Shown here: in pieces, positions 16,979 to 25,971 of the stretch
Layout: each line of letters starts with the position of its first letter
Position numbering within the stretch: position 1 is the first letter of the stretch
NCBI RefSeq assembly: GCF_000466965.1
Contig: NZ_BATB01000019.1
Location: 1-51,292 of the forward strand
Direction of reading: 5' to 3'
Length of the DNA: 51,292 bases
DNA from: Limimaricola cinnabarinus LL-001
GTDB taxonomy: Bacteria > Pseudomonadota > Alphaproteobacteria > Rhodobacterales > Rhodobacteraceae
Notes under the pieces: model-generated
The model's input: the letters and a program-made list of their open reading frames with translations, nothing else
Database searches by the model: none
What the model was told of the DNA's origin: nothing
Made by a program: the position numbers and the translations under genes

Positions 16979-18933
16979 ATGACACTGATCCTGAACCGCC
17001 GCGGTTTTCTTGCCGGAGGCTCGGCCATGCTGGCGCTGCACCCCTTTTCCGTGAGGGCCCAAGGCGGACAGGCGCATCTGCGCATCATGGAAACCACGGA
17101 CATCCACGTCCACGTCTATCCGTACGACTATTACGCCGACAAGGAGATCGACACCGTCGGTCTCGCCCGCACCGCCTCGCTGATCGAGGACATCCGCGCC
17201 GAGGCCACCAACTCGGTGCTGCTCGACAATGGCGATTTCCTGCAGGGCAACCCGATGGGCGATTACATCGCCTATGAGCGCGGCATGCCCGAAGGCGCGA
17301 TGCACCCGGTGATCGAGGCGATGAACACGCTTGGCTTCGATGCCTCGACGCTGGGCAATCACGAGTTCAACTACGGGCTGGAGTTCCTGATGAACTCGGT
17401 CTCGGGCGCGGCCTTCCCGATCGTCTCGGCCAACGTGGTGACGAAGATGGGCGCCACCCCGGCCGAGGACGAGACCCTCGTGCCGCCCTATGTGATCCTC
17501 GACCGCGAGGTCACCGACGGCGCGGGCAAGACGCATGCCATCCGCATCGGCGTCATCGGTTTCGTGCCGCCGCAGATCATGAACTGGGATCGCAAGCATC
17601 TCGAAGGCAAGGTCGAGGCGCGCGACATCGTGCGCGCGGCGCAGGCCCATGTGCCCCGGATCCGCGAGGAAGGCGCCGACATCGTGATCGCGCTGTCGCA
17701 TAGCGGCATCGGCGCGGTGGAGCACGAGGAGGGCATGGAGAACGCCGCCATCCCGCTCGCGGGGGTCGAGGGGATCGACGTGATCCTGACCGGGCACAGC
17801 CACCTCGTCTTTCCGGGCCCCGATTACGAGGGGCGCGAGGGCGTCGATGTCGCGGCGGGCACCATCAACGGCAAGCCCGGCGTCATGGCGGGCTTCTGGG
17901 GCAGCCATATGGGGCTGATCGACCTGATGCTCGAGCGTGACGGCGATAGCTGGCGCGTCGGCGAGGCGCAGGTCGAGGCGCGCCCGATCTACGAGCGCGG
18001 CGAGGACCGCGCGATCACCGCGCTGGTCGAGAGCGAAGAGGCGGTGCTGGAGTCGGTCGCGCAGGAGCATCAGGAGACGCTCGACTACGTGCGCCGCGCC
18101 GTGGGCAAGACCGACGCGCCGCTGCACAGCTACTTCGCGCTGGTGGCCGACGACCCCTCGGTGCAGATCGTCTCGAACGCCCAGACATGGTATATCGAGC
18201 AGATGCTCGCGGGGACCGAGCATGAGGGGCTGCCGATCCTCTCTGCGGCGGCGCCCTTCAAGGCGGGCGGCCGCGGCGGGCCGGAATACTATACCGACGT
18301 GCGACCGGCGACGTGGCGATCAAGAACGTAGCCGACCTCTATCTCTATCCCAACACGGTGCGCGCGGTGCGCGTGACCGGGGCCGAGGTCAAGGACTGGC
18401 TCGAGCGTTCGGCGGGGATGTTCAACCGGATCGAACCCGGCCGCGAGGATCAGGTCCTTCTGAACGACGAATTCCCCTCCTACAATTTCGACGTGATCGA
18501 CGGGGTGAGCTACCGCATCGACCTCGGCATGCCCGCCAGGTTCGACCGCGACGGCAACGTCGTCTCGGACGGGGGCCGGATCAAGGATCTGACCTTCGAG
18601 GGCCAGCCGATCGACCCCGAACAGGAGTTCATCATCGCCACCAACAACTACCGCGCCACCGGCGGCGGGTCGTTCCCCGGTGCCGACGGCTCCACGGTGG
18701 TGTTCGAGGGGCCCGATACCAACCGCGACGTGATCGTGCGCTACATCGTGGAGCAGGGCACGATCAGCCCCTCGGCGGACGCCAATTGGAGCTTCGTGCC
18801 GATGGACGGGACCACGGTGCTGTTCGACACCGGCCCGCGCGCGGCGGAGTATCTCAACGACGTGAAGGGCGTGCAGATCGCGCCCGCGGGCGACGGGCCC
18901 GACGGCTTCGCCCGCTTCGTGATCCGGCTCTGA
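16979..18933 (+). CDS. cpdB: 2',3'-cyclic-nucleotide 2'-phosphodiesterase/3'-nucleotidase, apparent frameshift
   Basis: 651-residue periplasmic enzyme for salvage of extracellular nucleotides. A twin-arginine signal (NRRGFLAGGSAMLAL) precedes the metallophosphoesterase domain with metal ligands in METTDIHVHV, LLDNGDFLQGNP, TLGNHEFNYG, ALSHSG and ILTGHSHLVFPG. The C-terminal 5'-nucleotidase domain (KNVADLYLYPNTVRAVRVTG and TNNYRATGGGSFPG) is one frame over; adding one C near 18302 joins PEYYTDV to the domain without loss. The stop at 18329-18331 is therefore probably artefactual. Single gene with its own ribosome site (AGGGAGACG). Confidence 0.92.
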
Positions 18934-18975
18934 AAAGAACGGCGCGGCGCGGGATCGCCCGCGCCGCGTCCCCGA

Positions 18976-19710
18976 TCAGGCGAAGAGCGCGCGCGCCTCG
19001 TGCGCGCGCAGCGTCGGGCGGGCCGCGGGGCCCCAGCTGTCGGGCATGCTCCGCAGCCCCGGACAGGCGTCGAGCAGCCGGGCGCGCGACGGCCCGTCGA
19101 GGCCGATGATGCCGCGCAGACCGGGCAGGAAGCTTTCGGTCTCGGCGCCTTCGGCGGTGACGATCTCGTGGGCGTCGAAAAGCAGGTGCACATAGGTGAC
19201 CTCGCCGCCCTCCTCGATCGTCACGTCGCGCCCGTCGACGAGGTGGCGCGCGGCGACCAGCACTTCGTTTTCGCCGAACAGGAGTTGGGCGCGGTAACCC
19301 TCGAACAGCACCCGGTGCCGCGGCGAGACCAGCAGGTCGCGCTCAAGCCCGTGCAGCACACCGGGCCGCAGCCGGATCGGGGCGCAGGCCCCCGTGGCCG
19401 CGGCGCGGCGGCTGCCCGTCCAGCGCAATGGTTGCGGTCCGTGATCGCGCGTCAGCACCAAGTCGCCCAAAACCAGATCCTCCACCCGGCGCGGCCCGAA
19501 AGGCGTGGCGATGCGGGTGCCGGCGACAAAACAGATCACCTGCTCGGTCTGGCTGAAGCGCGCGCCCGTGACGTTGTCCATCGACGCAGATGCCGGTTTC
19601 CCACCTGCCCCATCGGTCGTGCCGGATGCCGCGGGCCCGGCGGTCGACCGATCCTGCATGCCGTCGCCCGCGCCCCCGAACGAGGCGCTGTCGCTGCGCG
19701 CGCCCTTCAT
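18976..19710 (-). CDS. Hint-domain protein
   Basis: About 244 residues. The core is a Hint (hedgehog/intein-like) module: CFVAGTRIATPFGPRRVEDL, LVLGDLVLTRDHGPQPLRW, HGLERDLLVSPRHRVLFEGY and VTYVHLLFDAHEIVTAEGAE. Such stand-alone Hint_2 proteins are numerous in Rhodobacterales, often on exported repeat proteins; their function is mostly unknown. The start is uncertain: the ATG at 19710 follows GAGAGAGCGACACC, but the first 60 residues are low-complexity and unlike the family. A second ATG in another frame at 19778 has an almost identical upstream sequence. Confidence 0.75.
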   Translation of the reverse strand: MKGARSDSASFGGAGDGMQDRSTAGPAASGTTDGAGGKPASASMDNVTGARFSQTEQVICFVAGTRIATPFGPRRVEDLVLGDLVLTRDHGPQPLRWTGSRRAAATGACAPIRLRPGVLHGLERDLLVSPRHRVLFEGYRAQLLFGENEVLVAARHLVDGRDVTIEEGGEVTYVHLLFDAHEIVTAEGAETESFLPGLRGIIGLDGPSRARLLDACPGLRSMPDSWGPAARPTLRAHEARALFA

Positions 19711-20169
19711 GGTGTCGCTCTCTCGCGGTCGCGGCGAAACCGGCGAGGATGTTGCCCCTGCCGATGATCGACGCGGCCATGGTATCGCTCTTGCAGGCCG
19801 GAAAAGAGAAAGGTCGACATATGCGCCCCCGCCGCGGATCTCGGAGAGACAAGACCGCGACATTGCGGGCTTGATGTGACCAAATCGGGCCAAAGAAGAG
19901 CCCGGTGCATCCACCGCATGGTGTTGCATGGTGTTACCCGGCGATCCGGGTCCATTTCGCGCCACGAGAGTGGACCATCCGGACCAGACCCCCGCGACAC
20001 GTGGCATCGGCATCCGGATCGCCGGGCATCGTTCCCACCCCGGTCGCACAACCGGTGCCTCATTCGACGGCGATGGCGGCCCTTTAGCGATGAAATAGGG
20101 GGCAGATGCCGGTTTTGCGCGCGGGCGTGCTGCCGCCGCGTTGCGCGGCGCGCACCGACGCGGCAGCCT
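19711..20169. other. Intergenic region without a recognised gene
   Basis: About 460 bases between the divergent Hint gene and the riboswitch. Open frames here are short and lack coding character. The motif AGAGCGAYACCATG occurs twice on the minus strand (around 19708-19721 and 19776-19789). The promoter of the guanidine operon must lie in the right half, but I could not pick a convincing pair. Confidence 0.5.
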
Positions 20170-20290
20170 GAACCTGCAGGGTGCTTAGGGTTCCGCCTCA
20201 CCGAGGGTCTGGTCCGAGAAGCGCCGCCGCGGTGGCAAATTCCACCCGGTACACGGCGGGACAAAATCCCGGGAGACTACTGCACAGGTC
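20170..20290 (+). promoter_or_regulatory. Guanidine-I (ykkC) riboswitch
   Basis: Three hallmark blocks of the ykkC guanidine-I aptamer are in order and spacing: TTAGGGTTCCG (20185-20195), GTCTGGTCCGAGA (20207-20219) and ACACGGCGGGACAAAATCCC followed by GGGAGAC (20251-20277). A P1 stem can form between GTGC/ACCT on the 5' side and GCAC/AGGT on the 3' side (20282-20289). It lies directly upstream of the ABC-ureohydrolase operon. This class binds guanidinium and switches genes on. Confidence 0.93.
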
Positions 20291-20336
20291 CGCCCGTGCC
20301 GTCTCTTCCGTCCCGCCAGCGGCCGACCTGTTTCTT
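20284..20336 (+). terminator. Probable expression platform: ligand-controlled terminator
   Basis: ACAGGTC (20284-20290) can pair with GACCTGT (20325-20331), followed by TTTCTT. The left arm is shared with the 3' side of the riboswitch P1 stem, so guanidine binding should prevent terminator formation. The U run is weak, so efficiency is uncertain. Confidence 0.55.
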
Positions 20337-20364
20337 GCCTCCGGGGACGCAGCAGGAGACCGAC

Positions 20365-21425
20365 ATGTTCAAGGCCACCGTTTTCGCGACCCTCGTCGCC
20401 AGCACGGCCCTCGCCACGCAGGCGACGGCGCAGCAGAAGGATACGTTCCGCGTCGCGTGGTCGATCTATGTCGGCTGGATGCCATGGGGCTATCTCGAAG
20501 AGAGCGGCATCATGGACGAATGGGCCGAAAAATACGGCATCGACGTCGAGATCGTGCAGATCAACGACTATGTCGAGAGCATCAACCAATACGCCGCCGG
20601 CGCCTTCGACGGGGTCAGCGTCACCAACATGGATGCGCTGTCGATCCCGGCGGGCGGCGCGTCGACACCACCGCCCTGATCGTCGGCGATTATTCGAACG
20701 GCAACGACGCGCTGATCGTGAAGGGCGATCTGGGCATCGCCGACCTGGCGGACAAGACGGTGAACCTCGTCGAACTGTCGGTCTCGCATTACCTCTTGGC
20801 GCGCGCGCTCGACGGCGCGGGGCTGTCGGAGGCCGATCTGAGCGGCGTGGTCAACACCTCCGACGCCGACATGATCGCCGCCTTCTCGGCGCCCGAGGTC
20901 GAGGCGGTGGTGACGTGGAACCCGCTGGTCTCGTCGATCCTCGAAGACCCGCAGGCGAAGGCCGTCTTCACCAGCGCCGACATCCCCGGCGAGATCATCG
21001 ACCTGATGGTCGTGAACACCGACACGCTGGCGGCGAACCCCGATTTCGGCAAGGCGCTCGTCGGGGCGTGGTACGAGGTCTTGGCGCTCATCGCCGACGA
21101 AGGCCCCGAGGGCGTGGCCGCGCGCGAGGCGATGGCCGAGGCGTCGGGCACCGATCTGGCGGGCTTCGAGGCACAGCTCGCCTCGACCGAGATGTTCACC
21201 GATCCCGCCGCCGCCGTGGCCTTCGCCTCGGACCCCGCCCTGCCCGGCACCATGACCGGCGTGGCCGAGTTCCTTTACGACAAGGGCATTCTCGGCACCG
21301 GCGCGCCCAGCGCGGATTTCGTGGGCATCGAGTACCCCTCGGGCGATGTGGTCGGAAACCCGGACAACGTGACGCTGCGCTTCGACGCCAGCTACATGGC
21401 GATGGCCGCCGAGGGCGCGCTTTGA
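20365..21425 (+). CDS. ABC transporter substrate-binding protein (NMT1/SsuA-like), apparent frameshift
   Basis: 353 residues with a signal peptide (MFKATVFATLVASTALATQATA, cut after AQA-like site) and a type 2 periplasmic-binding fold: FRVAWSIYVGWMPWGYLEES, VEIVQINDYVESINQYAAGA, FDGVSVTNMDALSIP, then DTTALIVGDYSNGNDALIVK and VEAVVTWNPLVS. The protein breaks after AGG and resumes in another frame; adding one base near 20660 joins it. The NMT1/THI5-like family binds taurine, nitrate, thiamine precursors and related amino compounds. Being first after the guanidine riboswitch, it is inferred to bind guanidine or a guanidine derivative. An AGGAGA site precedes the ATG. Confidence 0.88.
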
Positions 21426-21429
21426 TCCG

Positions 21430-22242
21430 ATGCGGGTGATCAATCGACATCCCGGACCGGCGCTGCGGCTGGCGCTGGCGCTGGCGCCCTTCGCGCTGGT
21501 GCTCTTGGCCTATGCCGTGGCCTCGGACCTGCGGCTCGCGGTCAACCCCGCCGACAAGCTGCTGCCAGCGCCGTCCACGATCCTCGACACGGCGGCGGGG
21601 CTCTTTACCGAAGGCGACCGCCGCACCGGGCGCATCCTGCTGTGGCACGACACGTGGTCGAGCCTGCTGCGGCTCATCTCCGGCGTCGGCATCGCCACCG
21701 CCATCGGTCTTGCCACGGGCCTTTGCATCGGTCTCGTGCCGCATCTGCGGGCGGGGCTCGCGGGCTTCGTCGGCGTCGCCTCGATGGTGCCGCCGCTGGC
21801 GCTCCTGCCGATCCTGTTCATCGTCTTCGGTCTCGGAGAGCTGTCGAAGATCATGCTTATCGTGATCGGCATCACCCCGGTGCTGATCCGCGACCTGAGC
21901 CAGCGCGTGCTCGACATCCCGCGCGAACAGATCGTCAAGGCGCAGACGCTCGGCGCCTCGTCCATGGTGATCGCGCTGCGGGTGGCGCTGCCGCAGATCC
22001 TGCCGCGCGTGATCGGGGCCGTGCGCCTCGGCCTCGGTCCGGCATGGCTGTTTCTCATCGCCGCCGAGGCGATCGCCGCCGATCAGGGCCTCGGCTACCG
22101 GATCTTTCTGGTGCGGCGCTATCTCGCGATGGACGTGATCCTGACCTATGTCGCGTGGATCACGCTGCTGGCTTTCGTGATGGATTGGGGCCTGCGCGCA
22201 CTGTCGCGCCGCGCTTTCCCGTGGATGGAGGCCGGGCTATGA
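21430..22242 (+). CDS. ABC transporter permease (SsuC/TauC-like)
   Basis: 270-residue inner-membrane permease with about six helices (LRLALALAPFALVLLAYAVA at the start, MVPPLALLPILFIVFGLGEL in the core). The cytoplasmic coupling loop is QTLGASSMVIALRVALPQIL, the EAA-type motif that contacts the ATPase. Family: binding-protein-dependent permeases of the nitrate/sulfonate/taurine group. Begins four bases after the binding-protein stop and overlaps the ATPase start (ATGA), so all three are made together. Confidence 0.92.
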   Translation: MRVINRHPGPALRLALALAPFALVLLAYAVASDLRLAVNPADKLLPAPSTILDTAAGLFTEGDRRTGRILLWHDTWSSLLRLISGVGIATAIGLATGLCIGLVPHLRAGLAGFVGVASMVPPLALLPILFIVFGLGELSKIMLIVIGITPVLIRDLSQRVLDIPREQIVKAQTLGASSMVIALRVALPQILPRVIGAVRLGLGPAWLFLIAAEAIAADQGLGYRIFLVRRYLAMDVILTYVAWITLLAFVMDWGLRALSRRAFPWMEAGL

Positions 22243-23006
22243 GCTTTGTCACCGCGCATGACATCTTCCACGCCTACGGACACCGCCCGATCCTCGAACG
22301 GGTCAACCTGTCGGTGGCGGAGGGCGAGTTCATCTCGATCGTCGGCGCCTCGGGCTGCGGCAAGTCGACCTTCCTGCGGCTGCTCCTGGCCGAGGAGCGG
22401 CCCGACCGGGGCGTCATCTCGATCGACGGCGCGCCCCCCGCGCGCGAGCCGGACCGGGCGCGCGGCGTGGTGTTCCAGCGCTATTCGGTGTTCCCGCATC
22501 TGACGCTGGAGGGCAATCTCGTCGCCGCCGAGGGGCTCGGCACCCGCTGGGGCCGGCTGCACGGCGCGGCGCGGCGCGCGGCGCGCGAGCGGGCCCGCGC
22601 GACGCTGGAGCGGATCGGTCTGGCGCATGCGGCTGCGGCCTACCCCTCGACGCTGTCGGGCGGCATGCAGCAGCGCCTTGCCATCGCGCAGGCGCTCACC
22701 GCGCGGCCGCGCATCCTGCTGCTCGACGAACCCTTCGGCGCGCTCGATCCCGGCACCCGGGTCGCGATGCACGACTTCCTGCAGGAGATGCGCGCCGAGA
22801 CCGGCATGACCGTCTTCATGGTCACCCACGACATCCAGGAAGGCTTCAAGCTCGGCGACCGGGTCGTCGTCTTCGACAAGCCCCGCTGGGATCCGCAATT
22901 CCCCGACGCCTACGGGGCGACCATCACCTACGACTTCGATGCCCGCCATGGCGGCATCCCGTTCCAGACCCTCAAGGAGGATACACGTGTTCTGCAATCC
23001 GCATGA
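22239..23006 (+). CDS. ABC transporter ATP-binding protein (SsuB/TauB-like)
   Basis: 255-residue ATPase. Walker A GASGCGKST, Q loop in VVFQRYSVFPHLTLEGN, signature LSGGMQQRLAIAQAL, Walker B ILLLDEPFGALD and switch His in VFMVTHDIQEGF are all intact. The C-terminal tail after KLGDRVVVFDKPRWDPQFPD is longer than a bare ATPase domain and characteristic of the SsuB-like transporters linked to urea/guanidine genes. Its 3' end overlaps the GTG start of the ureohydrolase by 20 bases. Confidence 0.93.
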   Translation: MSFVTAHDIFHAYGHRPILERVNLSVAEGEFISIVGASGCGKSTFLRLLLAEERPDRGVISIDGAPPAREPDRARGVVFQRYSVFPHLTLEGNLVAAEGLGTRWGRLHGAARRAARERARATLERIGLAHAAAAYPSTLSGGMQQRLAIAQALTARPRILLLDEPFGALDPGTRVAMHDFLQEMRAETGMTVFMVTHDIQEGFKLGDRVVVFDKPRWDPQFPDAYGATITYDFDARHGGIPFQTLKEDTRVLQSA

Positions 23007-24231
23007 CCTGTCCCGGTCGCACCACCCCGCCGACCGGTCCCTGCCGAAGGCGCGTGGCCATCACCCGGACCTGACCCGGCTTCAGGGCTGGCAGGCGATG
23101 CGCGGCGAGGCCAAGCTACCCAACCGCCGCGCCGAGGAAGAGCGCGCCTGGGCGCTGCGCATGGGTCTCACCGGGGCCGACAGCATCGAGGACAAGTCGA
23201 TCCCGACCTTCGCGCGCGGGGAGCTGCCGCATTATGCGGGCATCAACACCTTTCTCAAGGCGCCCTACACCGAGGACGTGCTGGAGGTCGGCAACTACGA
23301 CGCCACCGTGCTCGGCATCCCCTTCGACGGCGGCACCACCTACCGCGCCGGCACCCGCTTCGGACCGCAGGGCGTGCGCAAGATCTCGGCGCTCTACACG
23401 CCCTACAACTACGAACTCGCCGTCGACCTGCGCGAGCAGATGACGCTGTGCGACGCGGGCGACGTGTTCACCATCCCCGCCAACATCGAGAAGAGCTTCG
23501 ACCAGATCAGCCGCGCGGTGAGCCACGTGGCTTCCTCGGGGAGCCTGCCGATCATGATCGGCGGCGACCATTCGATCGGCTTTCCCTGCCTGCGCGGCAT
23601 CGCGCAATGCACCTCCAAGAAGATCGGCATCATCCATTTCGACCGCCACGCCGACATCCAGGAAAAGGATCTCGACGAGCGGATGCACACCACGCCGTGG
23701 TTCCACGCCACCAACATGCCCAACGTCTCGGCCAAGAACCTCGTGCAGATCGGCATCGGCGGCTGGCAGGTCCCGCGCGAGGCGGTGCAGGTCGCGCGCG
23801 AGCGCGAGACCAACATCATCACCATGTCCGATTTCGAGCGGATGGGCGTCGACAAGACCGTCGAGATGGCGCTGGAGTTGGCGTGGGACGGGGTGGACAT
23901 GGTGTACCTCTCCTTCGACATCGACAGCATCGATTGCGGCTTCGTGCCGGGCACCGGCTGGCCCGAGCCGGGCGGCTTCCTGCCGCGCGAGGCGCTGGCG
24001 CTGGTCTCCAAGGTCGCGGCGGCGGGGATCTGCGGCATGGAACTGGTCGAGGTCTCGCCACCCTACGACACTTCGGACATCACCGCCCTGATGGGCACGC
24101 GGGTGATCGTCGACGTGCTGGGCTCGATGGTGTCGGCGGGCACGCTGGGCGCGCATAAGCGGCACATGGACAAGCCGGTGCAGATCCCGCATGGCGAGTT
24201 CAGCGGCAAGAGGTGGTCCAATGCCTCATGA
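22987..24231 (+). CDS. Ureohydrolase, probable guanidine hydrolase (GdmH-like)
   Basis: 414 residues of the arginase/agmatinase fold. Metal ligands: GGDHSIGFPC, IHFDRHADIQ and SFDIDSIDCGFVPGTGWPEP. The N-terminus is extended by ~100 residues relative to agmatinases, as in the nickel-dependent guanidine hydrolases described from cyanobacteria; the DRHAD and GTGWPEPGG variants also differ from ordinary agmatinase. The reaction would be guanidine to urea and ammonia. Start chosen: GTG at 22987, six bases after AAGGAGG, overlapping the ATPase gene. Riboswitch context strongly favours guanidine as substrate; agmatinase or guanidinobutyrase activity is the alternative. Confidence 0.85.
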   Translation: MFCNPHDLSRSHHPADRSLPKARGHHPDLTRLQGWQAMRGEAKLPNRRAEEERAWALRMGLTGADSIEDKSIPTFARGELPHYAGINTFLKAPYTEDVLEVGNYDATVLGIPFDGGTTYRAGTRFGPQGVRKISALYTPYNYELAVDLREQMTLCDAGDVFTIPANIEKSFDQISRAVSHVASSGSLPIMIGGDHSIGFPCLRGIAQCTSKKIGIIHFDRHADIQEKDLDERMHTTPWFHATNMPNVSAKNLVQIGIGGWQVPREAVQVARERETNIITMSDFERMGVDKTVEMALELAWDGVDMVYLSFDIDSIDCGFVPGTGWPEPGGFLPREALALVSKVAAAGICGMELVEVSPPYDTSDITALMGTRVIVDVLGSMVSAGTLGAHKRHMDKPVQIPHGEFSGKRWSNAS

Positions 24232-24670
24232 TCACCACCACCACGATCACCCGCATCCCGGCCCCGGCCCCGGCCACAACCATGCCCATGGCGGCGAGGC
24301 GTTCCACAGCCATCTCGCGCCCGAGGACACGGCAGCGGATTTGCAGGTGCTGGCGACCCAGTTCATCGACGGCTTCGTGCAGGCCCGCGACAAGGCCGCC
24401 TACCTGCGGCTCGCGGGCGTGCCCTTCGAGCGTCCGGGCGCGGGCGGCAGCACCGCTCTCAAACTCGTGGACGTGGAGCTCAGGACCGAATGGCAGGTCG
24501 GCACCGCCGCGCCCTCCTTCGGCAGCGCCGAGCTGAGTTACCTGCCCTTTCCCGGCCCCATGGTGACCGAACGCACCAACATGTCGCTGGTCTATGTGTC
24601 GATGCGCGAAAAGAGCCTGCTCGACATCCGCGACTTTCTTTCCGATCGCAAACAGGAGTTCGACCGATGA
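24221..24670 (+). CDS. His-rich small protein, putative nickel chaperone for the ureohydrolase
   Basis: 149 residues with no named family that I recognise. The first 31 residues hold 12 His (MPHDHHHHDHPHPGPGPGHN, then HAHGG and FHSH), a typical metal-storage tail as seen in HypB or UreE proteins. The remainder is a compact soluble domain (LQVLATQFIDGFVQARDKAA, TALKLVDVELRTEWQVGTAA, GPMVTERTNMSLVYVSMREK). No nucleotide-binding motif. Overlaps the ureohydrolase end by 11 bases and the next gene by ATGA, so production is tightly coupled. Classical guanidinase loci use HypA/HypB-like helpers, which are absent here; this protein may take that role. Inference only. Confidence 0.75.
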   Translation: MPHDHHHHDHPHPGPGPGHNHAHGGEAFHSHLAPEDTAADLQVLATQFIDGFVQARDKAAYLRLAGVPFERPGAGGSTALKLVDVELRTEWQVGTAAPSFGSAELSYLPFPGPMVTERTNMSLVYVSMREKSLLDIRDFLSDRKQEFDR

Positions 24671-24843
24671 AATACCTGATCCCCGCAGGCGCGCTGGCCG
24701 CTCTGGTCGCGGCACTGCCCGCGCAGGCCCATACCGGCGGGGCCGCGCCGCATCTGAACCCCCACGGGTTCGAGACCGTGCTGGCGGCCATGGCGCTCTG
24801 CGCGCTGGCGGCCGTCATGGCGTATCGCCGCAAGGGCGCCTGA
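24667..24843 (+). CDS. 58-residue membrane peptide with exposed His/Pro segment
   Basis: MKYLIPAGALAALVAALPAQ begins a signal peptide with cleavage expected after AQA; the mature part HTGGAAPHLNPHGFETVLAA has three His, then a C-terminal helix (TVLAAMALCALAAVMAYRR) and a basic end. It would leave an N-terminal metal-binding-capable segment in the periplasm anchored by one helix. ATGA overlap with the His-rich gene places it in the riboswitch operon. No known family; a role in metal capture or in the importer is conceivable. Last gene before a hairpin. Confidence 0.7.
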   Translation: MKYLIPAGALAALVAALPAQAHTGGAAPHLNPHGFETVLAAMALCALAAVMAYRRKGA

Positions 24844-24854
24844 GACAGACGACA

Positions 24855-24883
24855 TCGGCCACCGCCCCGGAGGCGGTGGCCGA
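24855..24883. terminator. Bidirectional hairpin between convergent operons
   Basis: TCGGCCACCGCC and its exact complement flank a four-to-five base loop. It lies 12 bases after the guanidine operon and 30 bases after the sugar-transport ATPase gene on the other strand. No U run on either side. Confidence 0.65.
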
Positions 24884-24912
24884 TCGTGCAACGGACCTGC
24901 CGGAAGGCGGCG

Positions 24913-25971
24913 TCAGCCGGCCCCGACGCTCTGTTCGTCGCTGTCGAAGAAGTGCATCCGCGACGGCTCGAAGCCGAGGCCGACACGGTCGCCCGGCTGA
25001 AGATCGGTGCCGCCGATGACCCGCACCGTCACCTTGCCCAAAGCACCGCCGCAATCGACGATCACGTTGGTATCGGCGCCGAGATATTCGAGAAGGTCCA
25101 CGGTGCCGTCGCAGGCGCCCTGCCCCTCGGGCAGCATCTCGATATGCTCGGGCCGGATGCCGAGAGTGACCGCCTCGTCCGCGCCTGCAAAGACACCGCC
25201 GCGCCCGCCTTCGAGCTGCCATTCGCCGCGCCCGGTGCGGCAGGGCAGCACGTTCATCTTGGGGCTGCCGATGAACTGCGCCACGAAGAGGTTGGCGGGA
25301 TGCTCGTAGAGCTCCTTGGGCGTGCCCACCTGCGCGATCTTCCCGGCTGAGAGGACGACGATCCGGTCGGCCAGCGTCATCGCCTCGATCTGGTCGTGGG
25401 TGACGTAGATCATGGTCGATTTCAGCGTCTGGTGCAGCTTGGCGATCTCGTAGCGCATCTCGACGCGCAGCGAGGCGTCGAGGTTCGACAGCGGTTCGTC
25501 GAAGAGAAACGCCGTCGGCTCGCGCACGATCGAGCGGCCGATGGCGACGCGCTGGCGCTGCCCGCCCGACAGGTCGCGCGGCCTGCGGTCGAGATATTCC
25601 TCGAGCCTGAGCGCGCGGGCGGCTTCGGCCACCTGACGCTGCCGCTCGGCAGGCTTGACCCCGGCGGCCTTGAGCGAAAAGCCCATATTCTCGGCCACCG
25701 ACATATGCGGGTAGAGCGCGTAGGACTGGAACACCATGGCGAGGCCGCGCTTGGAGGGCGGCTCGGCGGTGGCGTCACGGTCGCCGACCATGATCTGCCC
25801 GCGCGAGGTGCCCTCGAGGCCCGCGATCATCCGCAAAAGCGTGGATTTGCCGCAGCCCGAGGGGCCGACGAAGATCACGAACTCGCCCTCCTCGATGGCG
25901 AGGTCCACCCCCTTGATGACCTGCACCTCGCCGAACCACTTCTCGACGCCCTTGAGCTCGATGGATGCCAT
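24913..25971 (-). CDS. Carbohydrate ABC transporter ATP-binding protein (UgpC/MsmX type)
   Basis: 352-residue ATPase of the CUT1 family. Walker [11 protein letters not shown] loop [16 protein letters not shown], signature [15 protein letters not shown], Walker [13 protein letters not shown] and switch [18 protein letters not shown]-terminal regulatory OB-type (TOBE) domain follows from about residue 235 ([35 protein letters not shown]). Start ATG at 25971 overlaps the hydrolase stop (TGATG). Last gene of the LacI-headed operon; powers the two permeases upstream. Confidence 0.94.
   Translation of the reverse strand: MASIELKGVEKWFGEVQVIKGVDLAIEEGEFVIFVGPSGCGKSTLLRMIAGLEGTSRGQIMVGDRDATAEPPSKRGLAMVFQSYALYPHMSVAENMGFSLKAAGVKPAERQRQVAEAARALRLEEYLDRRPRDLSGGQRQRVAIGRSIVREPTAFLFDEPLSNLDASLRVEMRYEIAKLHQTLKSTMIYVTHDQIEAMTLADRIVVLSAGKIAQVGTPKELYEHPANLFVAQFIGSPKMNVLPCRTGRGEWQLEGGRGGVFAGADEAVTLGIRPEHIEMLPEGQGACDGTVDLLEYLGADTNVIVDCGGALGKVTVRVIGGTDLQPGDRVGLGFEPSRMHFFDSDEQSVGAG

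Noticed and set aside
19707-20264. 185-codon minus-strand open frame across the riboswitch
   Set aside because: Arg/His-rich shadow that would run antisense through the aptamer; no homology.
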